From Mytilus californianus (lineage: Eukaryota > Mollusca > Bivalvia > Mytilida > Mytilidae): a stretch of 64,000 nucleotides of DNA. The position numbers and the translations under genes are program-made. The notes under the pieces were generated by a model. The model was not told the DNA's origin, ran no database searches, and saw only the letters and a list, made by a program, of their open reading frames with translations. Positions 23,525 to 35,558 of this stretch are shown in pieces; within the stretch, counting starts at the first letter, position 1; each line of letters starts with the position of its first letter. The stretch lies in the NCBI RefSeq assembly GCF_021869535.1, contig NW_026262668.1, forward strand, positions 15,298,348-15,362,347, written 5' to 3'.

Positions 23525-23722
23525 TCTATCTCCAGGAAAAGATTGTCTTAGTCGCATTTGGCAAAAATTTTCGGAAATTTCGGTGTTTAATGCTTTTGTA
23601 CTTCGTATTTGATTTCGCCTTCCAACCTTTTTAATTCGAGCGCCACTGATGAGTAAACGAAATGCGCGTCTAGCGTACCAAATTATAGGTCTGGCATTTT
23701 TTTTTAAGAATCTTGATTTAGG
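23525..23722 (+). repeat. SINE-like family D, copy 3 (longest)
   Basis: Blocks in order: TTGTCTTAGTCGCATTTGGC, TGCTTTTGTACTTCGTATTT, GATTTCGCCTT, TTCGAGCGCCACTGATGAGT, AAACGAAATGCGCGTCTAGC, GTACCAAATTATAGGTCTGG. It has about 100 bp of sequence upstream of the core that most other copies lack. The 95-codon minus-strand frame 23444-23731 is the complement of this repeat. Confidence 0.7.
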
Positions 23723-24059
23723 TACGTGCATTTGAATCTGAAGCCAAAATATGACTTACCAATAATAATCTCATGAGGGTAATAATTGTCGATATTTCAA
23801 TTTAATATTTATAACTACATAATACTTCAAGATACTATCGAATTTCCAAAACAAACCACCAGCAATTTGAGATCTTTACTCAACAATAGACATGGACATA
23901 TTTTTTTGGATTTGTTTTTCTCAGAATTGTAGGGTTTCCTTATGCATAATTTCACCTCATGCTAGTTGCATTATTGAAACGTTTTGGAATTAACCTTAAA
24001 GTATCGTGCTGAAAGGAATATTAAATATGAATAAAAAAGAAGTAATCTGTTTTTAAAGT

Positions 24060-24632
24060 GTTTATTTTTATCACATGCAATTTCATCATTAACAAATCAC
24101 GGAAAATTAATAAAAATCTGTCTGTTTATATAAAATGGGCACAACATCTCGCGGTGCGGCAAATCAAGCATACTCTAAACATCTGTTCATAAACTCACTT
24201 ACAAAGATTATATTGTGTTTTTACATCAAATAATTCTTAATTAATCCATCTCATTAATTGAGTTTTTTCCGAAGTATGAAGGCATATATAGTAAAGTCAA
24301 AAAGTAAAATAAATGTCAAAAGGGGCATTTATTCTACAGTTCATTCATATCTAAAATGAATAGATACTGCAATGTAATTTTCAAAAAAATGTAAAAGGTT
24401 ACTCAAAGAGTTACCTTTGAATCTTAAGTTGTTTCTTTTTTAACTTCTAACATCTATATAAGCATCAATATCAACAACCAGATGCCATTGATCCGTCCTG
24501 TGTTGGAAATTGTTTGATGCCAGAGCGTCTTCCCCATTTTAGGAAAAATTCACGTAAAAGGAAGCAACAATGAGGTTGGAATTTCTTTGAACTTCTGTTT
24601 CGTCTGGAATCCGTCACTGGAATTTGTCAAAC
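24060..24632 (-). other. low-confidence terminal-exon candidate
   Basis: On the minus strand a good acceptor, TTTTACTTTGCAG, is followed by an open stretch translating LTNSSDGFQTKQKFKEIPTS and LLLPFT, then TGA. About 480 bp further on, an AATAAA signal (plus-strand TTTATT at 24061-24066) would end a 3' untranslated region. The frame is only about 27 codons and matches no family I know. No upstream exon was found. Confidence 0.18.
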
Positions 24633-24639
24633 TGCAAAG

Positions 24640-25769
24640 TAAAACATTATTTGTTAATAAAACAGATAAGGGGATATCTTTCTACTATTTTCAATATAAG
24701 TAGAGTATTTTCAGAATGATGTAAAATTCAAATAATCTTTTTAATTAAATTCATTCAGTAAAGGACATAATATATCTATTTATGTATCTTTTTTAATCTT
24801 TTTTCTTTTCTCTATGGGGAGGGGTAGGATTAATTTGAAGTGCATTGTGCTTATGTCATTGAGAATATACGTGACTAGATACAGCACCAAATAAAAGTTT
24901 TAAAAATGTTCAAAAAATGAAAAAACAAACTTTTTGAAGGTATTTGAAAAGTATTGATTTTTGTTTTTTGTATTTATTGTTTTATATTATTTAACGTAAT
25001 TTTGATATTGTCGTATAATTTATATATATTTTTTTGTACTGTATCATTTTACATAAAGATTCGATGCCTTCGTAAGAATAACGATAACGGTAAACTATAT
25101 TCAAGATGTCATATATCAATAAATACATGTCTATGTCATATAGACCACTAACTATCAAGTGTTGATGGACGCTTATAACTATTTACTTTTCAACTTTATT
25201 ATATCGATGAATAATACATGCATCTACATTGGTGTTGATTCAAAGAAAAATTAAACAAATCATGACAGGAATCATATAATTAAATATTAAAGTCTTAAAT
25301 AGTTATATGATATTCCTTTCCAAGGGTTTTATTTTGTGTTTATTGTCCCTTTTGAATATTTACAACGTTGACCTCCTTTTAATAGCAACAAAATCACCAC
25401 CTACATCATACAAACCCTGTCTTTTTACATCTTTCTCTTGCTAATTCTGTCAGCGATATCTTTTCATCATGTAAAAAACCTGACAGAAATGTAAATTTTA
25501 TCGCAATAATCACCACTTGCAGTAACCACAAAACGGTCCAGTGCACCGGGTTATATAATTATCCCATCTGTTTATGTTGAACACTTTCACTTGTTTCTTT
25601 CTTATTTCTGAACAACACTAATGCATGTATATTATATGGTACTTTCAAAAAGACTATAGATAGTATAGTAAAGTGCATTAAACAAATATATGTTATCTAT
25701 ATCAATAACCTTTTGGACTATTTTCGGTCTATTTTTAGTTTCCTATCTCCCCCTTAAACCTGGGTTGAA
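24640..25769. other. AT-rich non-coding stretch
   Basis: Nothing recognised. The 65-codon frame at 24954-25151 is hydrophobic and T-rich. Confidence 0.5.
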
Positions 25770-25796
25770 CCCCCCCCCCCCCCCCCCCCCCCCCCC
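25770..25796. repeat. poly-C run of 27
   Basis: An uninterrupted C homopolymer (G on the other strand). It could form a G-quadruplex or i-motif and is a likely place for length error in the assembly. Confidence 0.95.
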
Positions 25797-25904
25797 TTAA
25801 AAATGGCTGCATCCGCCCTGTATCTTGTAGACTGTTATTTTTTACATCTTATCTCAATCGTCCATGGTGTTGGCCGTCTTTTTTCGTTTTTTTATTTTTA
25901 TTTG

Positions 25905-26125
25905 TTATGCACCCGCTACAGTGGAGGGGGCATTAAGTATTAATCTAGTCCGTATGTACGTCCTTCCATACGTCCGGAAATTAGTTTCCGTCTCTAACTT
26001 AAGTTTGCCTCAACCAAATGTTAAGAAACTTATACACAATGCTTATTACCACAAAACTCAGACCAAATTCGAATATGGGTGGCGTCACTTTTTCTCGTTC
26101 TTGAGTTATGTTTCTTTATAACGTT
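25905..26125 (+). repeat. dispersed repeat family H
   Basis: GCACCCGCTACAGTGGAGG, GTACGTCCTTCCATACGTCC, GGAAATTAGTTTCCGTCTCT, CAATGCTTATTACCACAAAA, GGGTGGCGTCACTTTTTCTC, TTGAGTTATG. I recall this series as a dispersed repeat common in bivalves. The GTACGTCC..TACGTCC block is a small internal repeat, and TCCGGAAATTAGTTTCCG is partly self-complementary. The frames at 25864-26121 and 26030-26221 cross this repeat and are not genes. Confidence 0.6.
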
Positions 26126-26129
26126 ATAT

Positions 26130-26680
26130 ACAAGCTGTGTTCCATCAAAGGATATGAGACAATGAAAGAGCATCCACATTTCGCTACAAATAAACTGGTG
26201 AGACATGCATATGGAGTACATAGTATATCGAGAAGATACGATATGCTAAGGCTTTCCCATTCTGATTTATGCATATGGAGTACATAGTATATCGAGAAGA
26301 TACGATATGCTAAGGCTTTCCCATTCTGATTTCCTTAGTGAAGGTTTGCCGTTTACAAGGAAACTATTGAACAGGTGAAAGAGTACATCAGAGTAAAGTG
26401 TGAAGTGATCCCTTCGAAAGTTGTACGAACGTCATCATGATTTGTTTGACCGATATGGAATAGTTGTGTCTCAGATGACCACGAATATGTTTCATTGTCG
26501 TAACCACAATCCCGTTCTCTATTCCTCGTTCGAGACATTACTGAAATAGACTTATCATCGTATTTTTACATTCAATTAGTAACATAACGGATGCTGTTAT
26601 TGGAGTAGAAACTGATTATCCCTCCTGAGCCCATGAGTTTACCCAAACTCCGAAACAGCAGTGACGTTGCTTTGTTAAAC
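26130..26680 (+). pseudogene. reverse-transcriptase element (family R), C-terminal remnant
   Basis: Broken 3' coding end of a retroelement. A first open piece gives AYGVHSISRRYDMLRLSHSD then FLSEGLPFTRKLLNR and a stop. A second piece (26409-26549) gives SLRKLYERHHDLFDRYGIVV then SQMTTNMF, ending at TAG. In relatives I recall, AYGV..SQ..RY and SLRKFYGRHHDLV.RYG..VSQM close the protein downstream of the reverse-transcriptase domain. The same C-terminus is seen at 40253 (QKFYGRHNELVDRY). After the stop, GGATGCTGTTATTGGAG and the following bases resemble the 3' region at 10022. A stop, a frame change and a 64-bp duplication show it is dead. I cannot assign the clade (Penelope-like or another non-LTR lineage). 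Confidence 0.65.
26205..26332. repeat. perfect 64-bp tandem duplication
   Basis: 26205-26268 and 26269-26332 are identical base for base, each running from ATGCATATGGAGTACATAGT to CCCATTCTGATTT. The unit is not a multiple of three, so it shifts the frame of the retroelement remnant it lies in. Confidence 0.97.
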
Positions 26681-26698
26681 TTCCAAGTCAACGTAGTA

Positions 26699-28085
26699 TA
26701 ATATATATATATATATATAGTTTCTGTCCAAAAACTCATTTAGACTTCGTTCATGATGTTCAGTGTCAAGTTTATACATTCAACCAGATGAAAATTACAT
26801 TCAATATTGGTCAATTTAATAGAACTTGAATTACATGTAATACAATGCTTTATCTAAGCCGCATGTAGAATTCTAACTACGAACAATTTGATTTGACATA
26901 ACATGTCTCTCTAAAATTATTTCTAAAAAATTTATTGCTCCTTATTGAAAAATAAATATTTAAAGTATTGATTGTAAATTTACTGCTCATTTGAATATCA
27001 ATTGCAACATCTGAAGCAATCGATTGATAAATAAAACTCCGATTCAGATCTTCTAGTATTTAATTAATGTGCATCATGGTGATCTTAAAAGAAAAAGATT
27101 ATTTTCAGGTGAAAATAGCGTATGACATTTTCCTGATAACACTAATACGATTATCATCCTGCCAAGAGTCGATCATTTCCTTTCAGTAAAGATAAATCAA
27201 AAGTCTTTCACACCCGGAACGTCATCTCCATATTATCAATATCTTTGAAGATCGCTTATTGAAAATACACCGGTAATGGTGTCTTCAACTGCTTCCATTA
27301 AACGTCTTTAAGTCTTTTAAATGGGTTCTTAACCAGGTATTAATCGATTTAACTTTCGTTTACAGAGATTACCGGTGTTACTAACATCCTTCGTGGCTCG
27401 ATACACCGGAAGCGCTCTTGTGACATGAAGATAAGGAAAGTGTCAATCGACCAAAGCTTAGAAAGTTAAGCCGATCGTAAGATTTAATGATGACTATTAA
27501 TTATGATTGGTTTATATATATATCCTTTGAATGTCTTAGGACATCTTCGTGATTTCCGGTATTAAAACATTGTCTTTTATGTAGGAACCATTTCAAGCGA
27601 TTGAAAACTCTAATGCATTCCTATTAATTGTGTATCGATATTATCGTCGAAGAAGTCGCGGGACATAATCCTTACGGTTATTATTCCTGTAAAAACAATA
27701 CATTAATATCAAAAAGTTACGCTTTAATTTGATTGAATTTAATTAAAGTAATTCCAGGAGATATTAAAATGCTATTAGCTTTCAATCGAGCAGTCATCTT
27801 TCCGTTTTATTTAAATAGAAATATCTTAAGATTTGAATGGAAATTAAGATGAATATTAAGTACCCCCGATTTTAAAGTATGTTTGATTCAATCAAGTGCA
27901 AGTACGTAGTTTTTTGTTTTGTTATTAGAATGAGGATGAATAAGTTTGATGCATGGTTCAACAAGAATAAAAGTTATTGGTAATCTGAATTTAATCTACA
28001 AGAAATGAAAGCAATATACAGATACAAATGTATAAGAAATGAAAGAAAATATCAATTAACTTTTGTTTTATTTTGTTGTATTTTT
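26699..28085. other. (TA)n tract then AT-rich non-coding stretch
   Basis: A (TA)n tract lies at about 26699-26720. Beyond it are many TAATTA-type motifs, and the inverted repeat ACACCGGTAATGGTGT lies near 27269. No gene was recognised. The absence of repeats here makes 27.0-27.9 kb one of the cleaner places to look for conserved regulatory DNA. Confidence 0.4.
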
Positions 28086-28089
28086 TTCA

Positions 28090-28450
28090 AAAAGATAAGG
28101 CGATGTGGTATGAATGTCAATGAAGCAACTATCCACTAGCGATTAAATGAATTTGAAGAATCAACTATAGGTCACAGTACGGCCGTCAACAATGAGCAAA
28201 ACCCATACCGCATAGTTGGCTTTAAAGGACCCCGACATGAAAAACAGTTCAAACGAGAAAAACAACGGCCTAATTTATTATAAAACAAATATCATAGAAA
28301 GCAACCAAGGGCTACCAGTGAATGACAGACTACAGACTTGGAACAAGCACTTTACATGTTTTCGAGCGTTCAAAAACTCTCCGCCCCACCCCTATCATGG
28401 GATAGTGATGTGACAGCACAGCATATGATATCACTATGAAAATTATTTGG
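28090..28450 (+). repeat. dispersed repeat family A, variant A2, copy 1
   Basis: GCGATGTGGTATGAATGTCA, ATGAAGCAACTATCCACTAG, GGTCACAGTACGGCCGTCAA, CAATGAGCAAAACCCATACC, AAACGAGAAAAACAACGGCC, CACCCCTATCATGGGATAGT, GTGATGTGACAGCAC. It is longer and more diverged than the A copies at 12600, 45487 and 48347. The 65-codon frame inside it (28216-28413) is the repeat. Confidence 0.75.
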
Positions 28451-31230
28451 GAATAACGAACCACCGTACTTTCCATGTGTTTAATGTGTATTTCGACTAC
28501 GAACGGAAAACGTCATCGTTGGAATCAAGATTCTAATGAGTTATCAAGTCGTAATGACAACACTGAAACTTTAAAAACTCTGATTGCAGGGTTATAACCA
28601 TCTATATATTATAAAAAATTTCCATTCTGTACAATATAGTAACTCTCAAATTTAAACTGCAAATCAGTTATAAGTCAAGAAGGGAGAGAGAGGCAAACAA
28701 ATTGGTCCAGAAGAATCGACAGGGTCCAGGAAATTCATAACACTACTTCAGGAGTATTGTATGATGATTGATTAAAAACTTTTAAAAGGACAATAAAATA
28801 TGAAATCTATGAAGGCTCGACAACACTGTTGATATCTATACATTATCTCCGTTCTAAGTTATCTATCTCCGTACATGGTTATTCAAACACTTATAACATG
28901 AAATAAGGAAAATTAGCCGTCTTTTAATCATTTTTCAGTTGACCCTGGTCCTGTTTTTATTCTTTTCCGGCTAATTTTTTTATTGCCTCCTTGCTATTTT
29001 TTTTTTAACCTAAGATAGCAAACAAAATGTACTGTGACACCTGACATGTCAAGCAGTGTCACAATACATTGTATAATGATATGAAATAGCCTTTATAAGA
29101 CTCCGATGCTTACTTTACACTTATTACACGATTATAAAAAGTAATAATTAGGAATCTCACTTTCCAAAGCAAACTAAATCTTATCTTTATTTCAATAAAG
29201 GATTGAGGTTAAATCGTATTTTCTAAAGCCAGCTAAACCTTATAACTAATTTTGTTCTGATTTTTACCATTAAACATCTTTTATGAAATAAGCATTAATA
29301 AGAATTCAATTTGAAATGAAATGTATCTTAGTTACTAAATAGTAGTTTCAAATTTGTTTGCTTTCAGTCGTTCTTCAAATTGATTCCCTTTTTTTTTCTT
29401 TTTACAATTGCATCATAATTCCCTGGGTACAATCCGCTTTTCTTTATTGTTAATCACATGATGTTTGGAATAATAAAAACGATAAGATTAAAACTCATTA
29501 TGAATATTCTTTAGTTCAAGCTAATGCCAACAAGTATGAATTTCATCCGTGAAGTTGTCAATTTCATTTTAAATAAAAATCCTGAACTGACAGAGTATTC
29601 ACCAATTTAAATTAATAAATTCATTTCTATATTTTTAAATATCATTAAGATGGTCTATAGAAAAGAAGTTTTAATATAGTTTAATCCTGTTTATTTCTCA
29701 GGGGTACTACACAAGGGTGTAGTTTATACTATTTTGTAGTTATATTGCGAACTTTTGAAATATAAAACGAAATAACATTTAATCATCGTACCATTTTTCA
29801 ACACCATTAACAGATTCAGTAGGCAACGTAATAAATATAAACATTGCATCTACTTCTTATGTTTTAACCAGAGACAGAAAGAACAAGTATTTGTTTTCGA
29901 AATGCGTCGTGGAGCAATGAATCGATCTGGATCCCAAACTATCATTCGAGTTAGAATTTAGAAATGATATATAAAAAAGACTAAATGCCGTAAAAATGTG
30001 TTAAAAAAAAACAAAAAACAAAACAGGAAAACTGTTTTGATAAAAATTAAGTGTCGTAATCGACACAAGTCAGACGCAAATAATTTGCTGTGTCGGGTGT
30101 GTTTTTTCTGGTTTATCTGCACAAGAAACGTTCAAAAATAACAGTTGAAAAGGTTTAAGAAACACGTGAGAGATATCACATAACCATGGCAACAGTTGTT
30201 TAATTGAATTTACTTGTGGGATTAACAACAAATGATATCAGCTGATATTTTTCCAAAAGTACATATCTATTAAATCTTTGACATTACTAAAAATAATGAG
30301 GTGACTGTTTGGCGAATATATACTAATTTTATTATTGTGAACATTCAATATTCCAAATTTCCCTGCCAACTGAGACACAAAAACAATCAAATTCGTCATA
30401 TTATATATAGAAAAAGTATAGCTTAACAACAGTTAAATAACAAAGGGTCTAATAAAGACAGACATTAATGGAAAAAATATTATGCAGACAAGAGAAAGCA
30501 TGTAAACGTAATAATGTTAAACGGTTACAGAGAGTACGGACCAATTCTCTCGAATTTCGTCCACAGCAAAACAATTTACAAAACGTGTTTCGATATTTAC
30601 CAAACTTACAGCATCACAGTTTTTAAAATATGTAAACTTTAAGGATCATTTAAAATCATGTCGTACATTATACAATTATGAAAATTTTTAATGAATATAG
30701 ATGTTTCAAAACTGCTATTTCAACAGATTTTTACAAATTTAATTATGCATCCAAAAACAATCAAAACTCTATCAGAAATATATCTATGTATTATGTTGAA
30801 AATGTAGAAACAAGCCAGAAGCACAAAAGTTAAAAAAAATAATTTAAATGATATTAAAGTTAAGTATATGATAAAATAATGCTTTACACGCCATTGAACC
30901 TTGGTAATGAATAAGTTGTTCCAGAATCACTTATCACACGCAATGAGATTGGTGCTATATTGGCAAACTGTAAAACTATCCGATGACGACAAACACATTA
31001 CTATTCAATGCGCAGAAACGACTGTGTAGCAAGGAATAACTGTTTTTATTTTCAGGATTAAATTTGAATGCTATTTTCAAATTCTTCTTTTAGACATGAT
31101 AACAATCAGTCAATCAAGAAAACTCTGGTTTATAAAAGCTGCCCTGTATATTTATTCCAATGATGAAATGGCATTACAAAAAAATAGAAAATAAGATTTG
31201 TCACGTATATATATATGTGTGTGTTTTGAT
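28451..31230. other. AT-rich non-coding stretch
   Basis: No gene or clear repeat in 2.8 kb. An X-box-like TAACCATGGCAAC occurs at 30181-30193. Confidence 0.45.
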
Positions 31231-31235
31231 TATCA

Positions 31236-31270
31236 TTATTAATGTTACTATTATTATTATTACTGTTTTG

Positions 31271-31320
<50 letters not shown>

Positions 31321-31350
31321 GTTGGGTTTTTTTTTTGGGGGGGGGGGGGG
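31236..31350. repeat. (ATT)n microsatellite ending in T10G14
   Basis: Interrupted then pure ATT repeats (pure from 31271 to about 31319), then TAAGTTGGG, ten T and fourteen G (31337-31350). The 65-codon isoleucine-rich frame here is this microsatellite. Confidence 0.95.
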
Positions 31351-31359
31351 TGCTTAAAG

Positions 31360-32930
31360 CTCGTTTTGTCTTTTGTTTTGTGTGTATTTTTGCTTGAATT
31401 CATTTTAATTGTCTCATTGCTCGGCGACTTAAAAGGTAAATATATATATATATGATTAAGTTTGAAACAAATATACACAAACATGCGCGACAACCCTTGC
31501 CCTTATCAGGTTATCAATTTAACATTTTGTAGTTCGTGAATATGTTATGTTGGTTTATCTTTCACAGGCAATTGTCATTACTCATGAAAAAGATTTTCAT
31601 TAAATCTTAAACTCTGAATTCTAATGAGGCATGATAAAGGCTCATTGAATAATGAATTTAAATTCACTTTCGTTACATGGTATGAACCTACAACGATTTA
31701 GTGGCGCACGATCCATGAAAATGCTTTACTATACACTTGATTCACTTTCAATTGGCCACCATGGAGAGGAGAAGTATACTATATATAAATATGCAATATC
31801 TTCACTTACTGACCTACCATACGATAAAAATCAAATCAATTTTTCAACTGTCCCATTCTGATGAATTGGTGAGGCATTAAATTTGCAAGGTGAACAAGGT
31901 ACGAATACAGTACACATGTGAGAAGGGAAAACATCTGCGACGATATTCAGGAAATGATACCATTGTAAAGTTTCGTAAGACCTAATATGTGTTACATTAC
32001 ATATACTGAGCTCTTGTAGAGATTATACCGTGACATCGACTCTTGTGTTTAGATCAAAGTTTGCATTAAATGTTGACACAAAGGTCATTAAGATCGGAAT
32101 AATTATATCTTTAAGTACCAGTTGAATTTTAAATGCAATTACATAATGGGAAAGTCGTTAACATACCTAAACGAACAAATATCATGCAAATGTATATAAT
32201 AATTTACTAAGAAATGTCCGATAATTTGATGCAACTGTTTCTTAATGAGTGCTTGTTTCTATCAAAAGTAACCTTTTCACCCATTTTCTATTCACCCGCG
32301 TTTTCTCGATCGAGTTTGACACTTTTGAAAAAATATTCAAAATAGAAATATAGAATAGCATTAGTGCAATAATTATCAATATATTTATGTATTGTTACCT
32401 TTCCTGACCTTTGGAGAGCAAAAACATTTACAGTCACAACAAAAAACGGTCAAACCTACATACAAATGTTTAACTGCTACCATGTCTTTCTGTAATTTAA
32501 CATTGTTTCGCTATAATTTATACAATTTTCGCCATAAATATTCGCGAAATATTTGCAATCACATGCTGAACAAGAAAAAAAAACATTTAAAGTTTGAATA
32601 CCAAAATGATACCTAAACCTGAAAAGAAAAATCTTCTTAGGATATTCACAATTGTCGCAGATAAATAGTAACATTTCTTCGTTGAAAATCGAGGATCTCA
32701 ATTGCTATTTAAAACTAACAAAAACGTCTTAAAAAAAATAAGGAAAGAAAGAAATAACTGCTGGAAAAATTCCCCGTTCAAAAGTTATGATTTTTTCACC
32801 ATTCCAAGCAAGAGCCATTAAAACTTTTTATTGATCTGACTATGCATCAGCTATGTTTTAGTTTTAAAAAAACTGTTTATTTCTGCATATACATGACATT
32901 TCAAATCAAAGGTTTGTTTTTAAATGATGG
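31360..32930. other. AT-rich non-coding stretch
   Basis: Nothing recognised. Overlapping frames on both strands at 32392-32701 look like chance. Confidence 0.5.
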
Positions 32931-32934
32931 TCAC

Positions 32935-32981
<47 letters not shown>
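32935..32981. repeat. (TA)n microsatellite
   Basis: About 23 TA units. Confidence 0.95.
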
Positions 32982-32983
<2 letters not shown>

Positions 32984-33239
32984 TCTAAATTGAAAACAAC
33001 TTTCAAACCTATGATTGCGTTGGATAAAAACCGCAATTTTTATACGTGTGCATGCAAACAAATTTCTTGGTAGTGGGGTCTAAATACAGCACAAACAACA
33101 TTTTCCAAAAGACCAAAAAAGTGAAAAGGTATATTTAAACAAAACGCATTTGACTAACAGGTCGAACAACGGATGTTCTTAAACCCTGCTGACTGCCATT
33201 GGCGATTGCCAAATAAACGGATCACAAGATAAAACAAAA

Positions 33240-33420
33240 TGGATCTATATATATTATAAGTACGTCTGAACCACTGACGACTCTACAGCAGATGTTCTAC
33301 AACAGCATGAGTTCGAATCCCGGCCAGGGAAGAACAAAAATTTGCTTCCACAAATTTACAGATCTAACATTGTTAGGCTGTTGTTTAGACGAATTATATA
33401 TATATATATATATATAATAC
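33240..33420 (+). repeat. tRNA-like SINE fragment flanked by TA tracts
   Basis: GAGTTCGAATCCCGGCC at 33309-33325 holds a near-perfect RNA polymerase III B box (GTTCGAATCCC, 33311-33321). It is preceded by AAGTACGTCTGAACCACTGA and CTCTACAGCAGATG, in which I cannot identify a clean A box. Downstream comes AAATTTACAGATCTAACATT and GGCTGTTGTTTAGACGAAT. The unit lies between TATATATATTATAAG on the left and (TA)n at 33396-33417 on the right, as if inserted in, or ending with, TA repeats. Confidence 0.55.
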
Positions 33421-33865
33421 GTTCTAAAGTGTAAAAACATGGCAGTTCTAATACAAAATTACAAAATAGCAAACCTTACTTGAAGGACTACATGCATATT
33501 TCAAACATTAATATTGAAATACCAAATGTATCGAATGTTAAATTTAATGGATACAAAAGAAAACCAAAAAGGACATCGAAATCAGCTTAAAATGTTACTA
33601 CCAGTTGTAGTCTTTGTATATTCAGCAATCCCATGTTTCGGCTGATCAGCTGTAGCTGTGTCCTTTCTAAAGTTTGAAATCAAAATAAAATACTGATTTT
33701 TATAAAGTAGTGACATATGCTTGCATGTATAGGCATTTAACCAAATATAGTAATAATCATTATAGAACGGTATTAACTGTTTTCACTCACCATTAAAGGG
33801 GTCGGCTCTCAAAACTTGGATTTTTTTTAAATACTAAGGATTTTCTACCACAGAAATAGATTACC

Positions 33866-34021
33866 TAAAATTGAGAATGGAAATGGGGAATGTGTCAAAG
33901 AGACAACAACCCGACCATAGAACGGACAACAGCAGAAGGTCACCAACAGGTCTTCAATGCAGCGAGAAATTCCCGCACCCGGAGGCGTCCCTCAGCTGGC
34001 CCCTAAACAAATATATATACT
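33866..34021 (+). repeat. dispersed repeat family B, copy 2
   Basis: Near-identical to the reverse complement of 4873-5022: GAGAATGGAAATGGGGAATG, AGAGACAACAACCCGACCAT, CTTCAATGCAGCGAGAAATT, CCCGCACCCGGAGGCGTCC. Here the copy continues with CTCAGCTGGCCCCTAAACAA and a short TATATATAC end. Confidence 0.8.
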
Positions 34022-34054
34022 AGTATTTGGAAAAAAACCTTTAGGAGTTTTAGG

Positions 34055-34200
34055 TCCTCAATGCTCGTCAACTTCGTTCTTTATTTGGCCTTTTTAACTT
34101 TTTTGATTCGAGAGTCATTGATGACTCTTTCGTAGGCAAAACGCGAGTTTGGCGTATAAATTTCAATCCTGGTATCAATGATGAGTTTATTAACGTCTAC
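34055..34200 (+). repeat. SINE-like family D, copy 4
   Basis: AACTTCGTTCTTTATTTGGC, TTTTGATTCGAGAGTCATTG, ATGACTCTTTCGTAGGCAAA, ACGCGAGTTTGGCGTA, TTTCAATCCTGGTATCAATG, ATGAGTTTATT. Confidence 0.75.
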
Positions 34201-34529
34201 GGTCTATTATTAAAGTAAGCCACTTTGATTGTTTCACACAAATGGCATGTTTTCAAGCATGGTACTAAATGATAGAATGTTACTTTAAGGGTCAAGGACC
34301 ACAATCAGACGTGAGAACGCCAGTGTACATGTGTCTTTAATACACATAATATACCTGTTTAATGAGATACATCTATTAATAAACGCATGCCAACGATTTC
34401 CGGGCGAACAACACTTTTTTATGGAATAGCTTTTACCGTGAACACTCGAGACTGCTATATTCTTAGAAGAAACAAAATATATTAATCGTTTCGTTATATA
34501 GGTAAGCAAATATGAAGGTATCCGCGTTT

Positions 34530-34720
34530 ATACGTTTTTTTTTGTTTTTTTTTTTTTTGCCATGCCATTGTCAGTTCGTTTTCGACTTTATGAGTTTGAT
34601 TATTCTTTTCAATAAGCTTTGGATTTTCAAATATGTTGGCCTCGAGCATCACTGAAGAGACATTTATTGTCGAAATGTTCATCTGGTGCAGAAAAATTGG
34701 TACTGCTAATGTTATTGTTT
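34530..34720 (+). repeat. family R 3' fragment joined to family G core
   Basis: GCCATGCCATTGTCAGTTCG and CGACTTTATGAGTTTGA match the end of the retroelement 3' region. From 34612, TTTTCAAATATGTTGGCCTC, GAGCATCACTGAAGAGACAT and TTATTGTCGAAATGTTCATC match family G in plus orientation. The minus-strand frame 34494-34682 is the complement of this repeat. Confidence 0.65.
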
Positions 34721-34729
34721 TTTATCCTT

Positions 34730-35555
34730 CACCCTTCTTATGTGTGGTTGTTGTCAAGTATATCTTTTAAAAGATATTAAACTACGTATTCTTTTAAGCT
34801 GGAGTTGTTGCCCTTTATTTATGTCTTTATCAAATGCAACGTGCTATAATACAGTTTGGTAGCACTTCAACAGAGAAAGTATATTTAAGTTAAATCAAAA
34901 TGGCGTTCTCTAATAAGAGCTTAATAATCTTAATGCATTACTTTAAAGATTATTCTACAAGGAAGCACTTTGATTTAGGTTAACATTAAATCCGAAGGAT
35001 ATGCACTAAAAAAGAACAATATTAATAAGAACTAAATGAAAAGAAAATAAAGAAATGCAATAAACAGGAACTTAAGCTTAAAAAGTACACATTGTAACTA
35101 TAGTGATCAGTATCGAACGATCTCTGTAATCATTTCCAATGACGAATACAAATATTTTCTAGACAAAAATGACCAGTTCGCTAGCTGACCTCTTCCTATG
35201 TATACATAAACGACAGCAGACGTTTGGTTTGCGAATTTTGACAAATTTTACGTACAAGTTGACTCTATTTTTCACCATTTCGTTTTTTTTTTTTCTTCAT
35301 TTTTTGCTCTGTTTACACTTGATTTAGAAATTAAATGTTGAAATTGCTTCATTTACTTTAATATTTTGATTATTTTCATGTACCATATTTGTATCCAATA
35401 TTGTTATTATTTTAAAAATGACTTTACAACACCATACCACATAAAAAATTAAAACCCCGTATAAAAGAAATACTCTACGATCTTTTATCAATAAAAAGGG
35501 TACAATACGCTACAAATTTATTGTTTTGGGATACAATTCGGCATATTTAGTTTAA
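34730..35555. other. AT-rich non-coding stretch
   Basis: Nothing recognised. Confidence 0.5.
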
Positions 35556-35558
35556 AAT

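Noticed and set aside
23444-23731. 95-codon minus-strand frame
   Set aside because: It lies over the SINE-like family D copy at 23525-23722.
33300-33325. Possible true tRNA gene at the GTTCGAATCCC motif
   Set aside because: No acceptor stem, anticodon arm or clean A box can be paired around it; it fits a SINE head.
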